A stretch of DNA of 7,788 nucleotides from Thermoleophilia bacterium (lineage in GTDB: Bacteria; Actinomycetota; Thermoleophilia; Gaiellales; Gaiellaceae), in NCBI GenBank assembly GCA_025927435.1, contig JAICLM010000094.1, forward strand, positions 1-7,788. The letters run 5' to 3'. Below are positions 5,452-7,788 of the stretch, piece after piece. Position numbers and translations under genes: made by a program. Numbering within the stretch: the first letter of the stretch is position 1; each line of letters starts with the position of its first letter. Below the pieces are notes generated by a model. The model saw only the letters and a list, made by a program, of their open reading frames with translations, was not told the origin of the DNA and made no database searches.

Positions 5452-5985
5452 ATGAGCAGAATCGGCAACGCACCCATCTCTGTCCCCGACGGCGTCACCG
5501 TCACGATCGAGCCTGCCCGCGTCGCGGTCGCCGGTCCGCTCGGCACGCTGCAGCAGCAGGTCCCCGCGCGGATGAAGATCGAGCAGCGCGACGGCGAGGT
5601 CGTCGTCTCGCGGCCGACCGAACGCGGCGAGGACCGCGCGCTTCACGGCCTGACCCGGACGCTGGTGGCGAACATGGTCCAGGGCGTGACACAGGGCTTC
5701 GAGAAAAAGCTCGAGATCCAGGGCGTCGGCTACCGCGCGCAGCTCAAGGGCACCGACCTCGAGCTCAGCGTCGGCTACTCCCATACGGTCACGATCAAGC
5801 CGCGCACCGGCATCACCTTCGAGGTTCCGACCCCGACGGAGATCTTCGTCAAGGGGACGGACAAGCAGATGGTCGGTCAGACGGCCGCCGAGATTCGCAA
5901 GGTACGCCCGCCCGAGCCGTACAAGGGCAAGGGCATCCGTTACGAGGGCGAGTACGTCCGCAGGAAGGTGGGCAAGCGTGCCTGA
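5452..5985 (+). CDS. rplF: 50S ribosomal protein L6
   Basis: L6 binds 23S rRNA near the sarcin-ricin loop and the factor-binding site, and is important for late 50S assembly. The product is 177 residues, as usual. It consists of two related alpha/beta domains: the first from MSRIGNAPISVPDGVTV to about residue 80, the second from about 83 (FEKKLEIQGVGYRAQ) to the end. The family signature PEPYKGKGIRYEGEYVRRKVGKRA closes the protein. ATG 5452 is only four bases after the rpsH stop and no strong ribosome-binding site is visible (GTGG at 5448-5451 touches the ATG), so efficient translation probably depends on coupling to rpsH. A 164-base gap follows, which is unexpected between rplF and rplR. Confidence 0.98.
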   Translation: MSRIGNAPISVPDGVTVTIEPARVAVAGPLGTLQQQVPARMKIEQRDGEVVVSRPTERGEDRALHGLTRTLVANMVQGVTQGFEKKLEIQGVGYRAQLKGTDLELSVGYSHTVTIKPRTGITFEVPTPTEIFVKGTDKQMVGQTAAEIRKVRPPEPYKGKGIRYEGEYVRRKVGKRA

Positions 5986-6009
5986 GACTCCTGGTCGCGC
6001 CCCGCTCAC

Positions 6010-6026
6010 GGGCGGCGGAGCCGCCC
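6010..6026 (+). other. strong GC stem-loop after rplF
   Basis: GGGCGGC (6010-6016), loop GGA (6017-6019) and GCCGCCC (6020-6026) form a perfect 7-bp all-GC stem, 24 bases past the rplF stop. A C-rich rather than T-rich sequence follows, so it is not a standard intrinsic terminator. It may be an mRNA-stabilising or pausing hairpin (inference). Confidence 0.55.
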
Positions 6027-6081
6027 CCCGCGGCGCGCTCTCGCCGCTGGCCGCGCGTGCCTGCGCTCGCTCGGCTCGGCC

Positions 6082-6094
6082 GTACTACCTGTAC
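6082..6094 (+). other. GTAC-N5-GTAC palindromic element
   Basis: GTAC at 6082-6085 and GTAC at 6091-6094 surround TACCT, giving an interrupted palindrome in an otherwise very GC-rich gap. Its symmetry could suit a dimeric DNA-binding protein, but the arms are only four bases each and chance is a fair explanation. Confidence 0.2.
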
Positions 6095-6137
6095 TGTCCT
6101 CGCCTCGCTCGCTTGTCCCGCTTGCCAGCGACGAGCC

Positions 6138-6142
6138 AGGAG
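6138..6142 (+). promoter_or_regulatory. ribosome-binding site deciding the rplR start
   Basis: AGGAG lies seven bases before ATG 6150, exactly where the conserved L18 sequence begins. It rules out the in-frame upstream ATG at 6057. Confidence 0.85.
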
Positions 6143-6149
6143 CCTCAGG

Positions 6150-6506
6150 ATGCCTAGCCTGACCGTCAGGGACGCTCGCCTGCGGCGCCACCGGCGCGTG
6201 CGCGCGAAGGTGCACGGCACGGCCGAGCGGCCGCGGCTCGTCGTCTTCCGCTCCAACCGCGGCATCGAGGCGCAGCTCGTCGACGACGACGCCGGCAAGA
6301 CGCTCGCGTCGGCGTCACACCTCGCGCTGGCGAAGTCGTTCAAGGGCGACAAGACGGCGCAGGCCGAGGCGGTCGGGAAGGCGCTCGCCGCGGCCGCGAA
6401 GAAGGCCGGCGTGGACACGTGCGTCTTCGACCGCGGCGGCTACCTCTACCACGGACGCGTCAAGGCGCTCGCCGACGGCGCGCGCGAGGGAGGACTCGAG
6501 TTTTGA
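6150..6506 (+). CDS. rplR: 50S ribosomal protein L18
   Basis: L18 binds 5S rRNA and, with L5, anchors it in the central protuberance. The product is 118 residues, the normal length. A basic N-terminal part (RDARLRRHRRVRAKVHG, about 7-23) is followed by the conserved ERPRLVVFRSNRGIEAQLVDDDAGKTLASAS, and the family signature VFDRGGYLYHGRVKALADGAREGGLEF ends the protein. I chose ATG 6150 because it carries an AGGAG seven bases upstream and the protein from there matches the family; the earlier in-frame ATG 6057 would add 31 residues of unrelated sequence read from the gap. The stop TGA overlaps the rpsE TTG by four bases (TTGA). Confidence 0.97.
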   Translation: MPSLTVRDARLRRHRRVRAKVHGTAERPRLVVFRSNRGIEAQLVDDDAGKTLASASHLALAKSFKGDKTAQAEAVGKALAAAAKKAGVDTCVFDRGGYLYHGRVKALADGAREGGLEF

Positions 6507-7246
6507 GCACGATCGAATACACCGAGACGCGCGAGCTCAAGGAGCGCGTCGTCGAGATCAACCGCGTCGCCAAGGTCGTCAAGGGCGGCCGGCGCTTCTC
6601 GTTCACGGCGCTCGTCGTCGTGGGCGACGAGGTCGACCGCGTCGGCGTCGGCTACGGCAAGGCGCGCGAGGTGCCGCTCGCGATCACCAAGGCCGTCGAG
6701 GACGCGAAGAAGAACCTCTTCACCATCCCGAAGCACGGTTCGACGATCACGCACGAGGTGCTCGGCAGATTCGACGCCGCGAGGGTGCTGTTGCGTCCCG
6801 CTTCGGAGGGAACCGGCGTCATCGCCGGCGGCGGCGTACGCGCGGTGCTCGAGCTCGGCGGCGTCCGCGACGTGCTCGCGAAGAGCCTCGGGACGACGAA
6901 CCCGATCAACATGGCGAAGGCGACGGTCGCGGCGCTGCAGGACCTGCGCCGCCCAGAGGACGTGGCCAAGATCCGCGGCAAGCGCATCCACGAGGTGCTC
7001 CCTCTCCGGGTCGAGCAGCCGGCAGAGGAGGAAGCTCCTGTCGAAGAGGCCGCGCTCGCCGTCGATGTCGTCGCAGAGCAGCCGGCGGTGCTCGAGGACG
7101 CTCCTCCCCAGGAGGCGCCCGCGGAGGACAAGCCTGTCGAAGAGCCGATCGCCGAGGCCGAGCCCGTTACAGAGGCTCCGGCCGAGCCCGCCGCCGAGGA
7201 GAAGCCCAAGCGGCGCGGCCTGCGCCGGAAGAAGGACGACGCCTGA
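6503..7246 (+). CDS. rpsE: 30S ribosomal protein S5 with acidic/basic C-terminal tail (TTG start)
   Basis: S5 lies at the back of the 30S near the mRNA entry pore with S3 and S4 and affects decoding accuracy. The S5 double-stranded-RNA-binding-like domain is about 12-75 (KERVVEINRVAKVVKGGRRF, ALVVVGDE, VGVGYGKAREVP). The second domain, about 76-165, has LLRPASEGTGVIAGGGVRAVLELGG and KSLGTTNPINMAKATVAAL. The usual length is about 165-200 residues, whereas this has 247. Residues about 170-233 are a Glu/Ala/Pro tail with one Lys (210), and residues 234-245 a basic cluster (KPKRRGLRRKK). The start is TTG 6503, overlapping the rplR stop; GGAGG at 6489-6493, nine bases upstream, supports it, and MSTIEYTETRELKERVVEINR is a plausible S5 N-terminus. 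The open frame upstream is a shadow of rplR. Confidence 0.96.
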   Translation: MSTIEYTETRELKERVVEINRVAKVVKGGRRFSFTALVVVGDEVDRVGVGYGKAREVPLAITKAVEDAKKNLFTIPKHGSTITHEVLGRFDAARVLLRPASEGTGVIAGGGVRAVLELGGVRDVLAKSLGTTNPINMAKATVAALQDLRRPEDVAKIRGKRIHEVLPLRVEQPAEEEAPVEEAALAVDVVAEQPAVLEDAPPQEAPAEDKPVEEPIAEAEPVTEAPAEPAAEEKPKRRGLRRKKDDA

Positions 7247-7425
7247 TGGCGAAGCTCCTCATCACCCAGGTCCGGTCCCAGATCGGGCAGTCCGAACGAC
7301 ATCGCGGTACCCTGCGCGCACTCGGGCTCGGCCGCATCGGCCGCAGCGCCGAGCACGAGGAGTCCCCGGTGCTCGCCGGCATGCTCCGCAAGGTCCGCCA
7401 CCTCGTGAAGATCGAGAACGCCTGA
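7246..7425 (+). CDS. rpmD: 50S ribosomal protein L30
   Basis: L30 is a small 23S rRNA-binding protein on the back of the 50S, present in many but not all bacteria. The product is 59 residues, the usual length of bacterial L30. It starts MAKLLITQVRSQIGQSERHRGTLRALGLGRIGRS, which matches the L30 pattern 'L-IT-VRS-IG---H--TL-ALGL-R---S', and ends MLRKVRHLVKIENA like the family consensus 'M--KV-HLV-VE'. ATG 7246 overlaps the rpsE stop by one base (TGATG), with AAGGA at 7232-7236, nine bases upstream. Being this short it is easy to miss. rplO starts five bases after the stop. Confidence 0.97.
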   Translation: MAKLLITQVRSQIGQSERHRGTLRALGLGRIGRSAEHEESPVLAGMLRKVRHLVKIENA

Positions 7426-7430
7426 CGCCG

Positions 7431-7788
7431 ATGCCCGAGAAGCAGCTGAATCTCTCCAACCTTTCCCCGGCGCAGCCGCGCGAGGACCGCAAGCGCGTCG
7501 GGCGCGGCCTCGGCTCCGGCAAGGGCCGCTACTCCGGCCGCGGCATCAAGGGCCAGAAGTCCCGCTCGGGCTCGCACAAGATGCGCGCCGGCTTCGAGGG
7601 AGGCCAGACGAACATCTACATGCGGCTCGGCAAGCTGCGCGGCGCGACGTCCAAGGACGCGATGCCGATCGGCCCGTTCCGCACCTCGACCCAGCCCGTC
7701 AACCTCCGCGACATCGATCGGTTCGACGCCGGCGACGAGGTGACGCCCGAGACGCTCGTCGAGAAGCGCCTGATCAAGAACACGCGCA
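7431..7788 (+). CDS. rplO: 50S ribosomal protein L15, N-terminal part (3' end outside window)
   Basis: L15 binds 23S rRNA late in 50S assembly. The window holds the first 119 codons plus one base; the family is about 145-150 residues, so roughly the last fifth is missing, perhaps more if it carries a tail as several neighbours do. The Gly/Arg/Lys-rich N-terminal arm is clear: KRVGRGLGSGKGRYSGRGIKGQKSRSG (about 21-47), then the signature region AGFEGGQTNIYMRLGKLRG and the beginning of the globular domain (PVNLRDIDRFDAGDEVTPETLVEKRLIK). ATG 7431 follows the rpmD stop by five bases with no convincing ribosome-binding site, so coupling to rpmD is likely. By the usual order secY would come next, outside the window (inference). 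Confidence 0.96.
   Translation, partial: MPEKQLNLSNLSPAQPREDRKRVGRGLGSGKGRYSGRGIKGQKSRSGSHKMRAGFEGGQTNIYMRLGKLRGATSKDAMPIGPFRTSTQPVNLRDIDRFDAGDEVTPETLVEKRLIKNTR

Larger units (their letters stand above)
5986..6149 (+). other. 164-base gap between rplF and rplR
   Basis: No gene is supported. The frame of rplR is open back to 6057, but the protein it would add resembles no L18 N-terminus. The gap contains a GC-rich hairpin (6010-6026), pyrimidine-rich CTCG-containing runs on both sides of a GTAC-TACCT-GTAC element (6082-6094), and ends in a strong ribosome-binding site. rplF and rplR are normally almost adjacent, so an internal promoter, an RNA-processing site, a partial terminator or a degenerate insertion are all possible. 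I see no clear -35/-10 pair and no terminal inverted repeats or target duplications. Confidence 0.5.

Noticed and set aside
6010..6026. Intrinsic transcription terminator after rplF
   Set aside because: The stem is strong but is followed by C/G-rich sequence without a T-run, and essential genes of the same operon continue downstream; reported only as a hairpin.
6057..6149. Earlier in-frame ATG that would lengthen L18 by 31 residues
   Set aside because: The conserved L18 N-terminus and a well-spaced AGGAG both point to ATG 6150; the added residues have no L18 character.
3378..6149. The two gaps (163 and 164 bases) as copies of one inserted element
   Set aside because: The near-equal length is striking, but reading them side by side shows no alignable similarity, no shared ends and no target duplications.

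Overview
This window is a long stretch of the S10-spc ribosomal protein gene cluster of a GC-rich bacterium. Sixteen genes, all on the + strand, follow the classical order rpsS-rplV-rpsC-rplP-rpmC-rpsQ-rplN-rplX-rplE-rpsN-rpsH-rplF-rplR-rpsE-rpmD-rplO. The first (rpsS) and last (rplO) are cut by the window edges. The high GC content, frequent GTG and TTG starts, the zinc-type S14 and Ala/Glu/Pro-rich tails on ribosomal proteins suggest a high-GC actinobacterial lineage. A deep-branching one such as Thermoleophilia is my guess, but no taxonomic marker was compared, so this is inference.

Layout: 1-2595 is a tightly packed block (S19, L22, S3, L16, L29), with stop and start codons overlapping by 1 or 4 bases. 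2598-3377 encodes a greatly enlarged S17. 3378-3540 is a 163-base gap with small hairpins, exactly where the S10 and spc operons separate in E. coli. 3541-5985 is a second packed block (L14, L24, L5, S14, S8, L6). 5986-6149 is a 164-base gap between L6 and L18, with a strong GC hairpin. 6150-7788 holds L18, S5, L30 and the start of L15. No gene-free stretch exceeds 300 bases, and I see no tRNA, rRNA, mobile element or CRISPR array.

The gene products are structural parts of the two ribosomal subunits: S19, S3, S17, S14, S8 and S5 in the 30S, and L22, L16, L29, L14, L24, L5, L6, L18, L30 and L15 in the 50S. Near-continuous translational coupling should keep their synthesis balanced.

The unusual part is not a new gene but additions to old ones. 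L22, S3, S17 and S5 each carry a long low-complexity extension beyond the conserved fold: 72, about 200, about 180 and about 78 residues. Three of these are rich in Glu, Ala and Pro. The S17 extension contains a 15-bp tandem repeat encoding Ala-Glu-Glu-Pro-Ala units, and part of it matches the L22 tail at 26 of 29 bases. These tails and the two gaps are the places worth a second look; the rest is an ordinary, well-conserved ribosomal operon.
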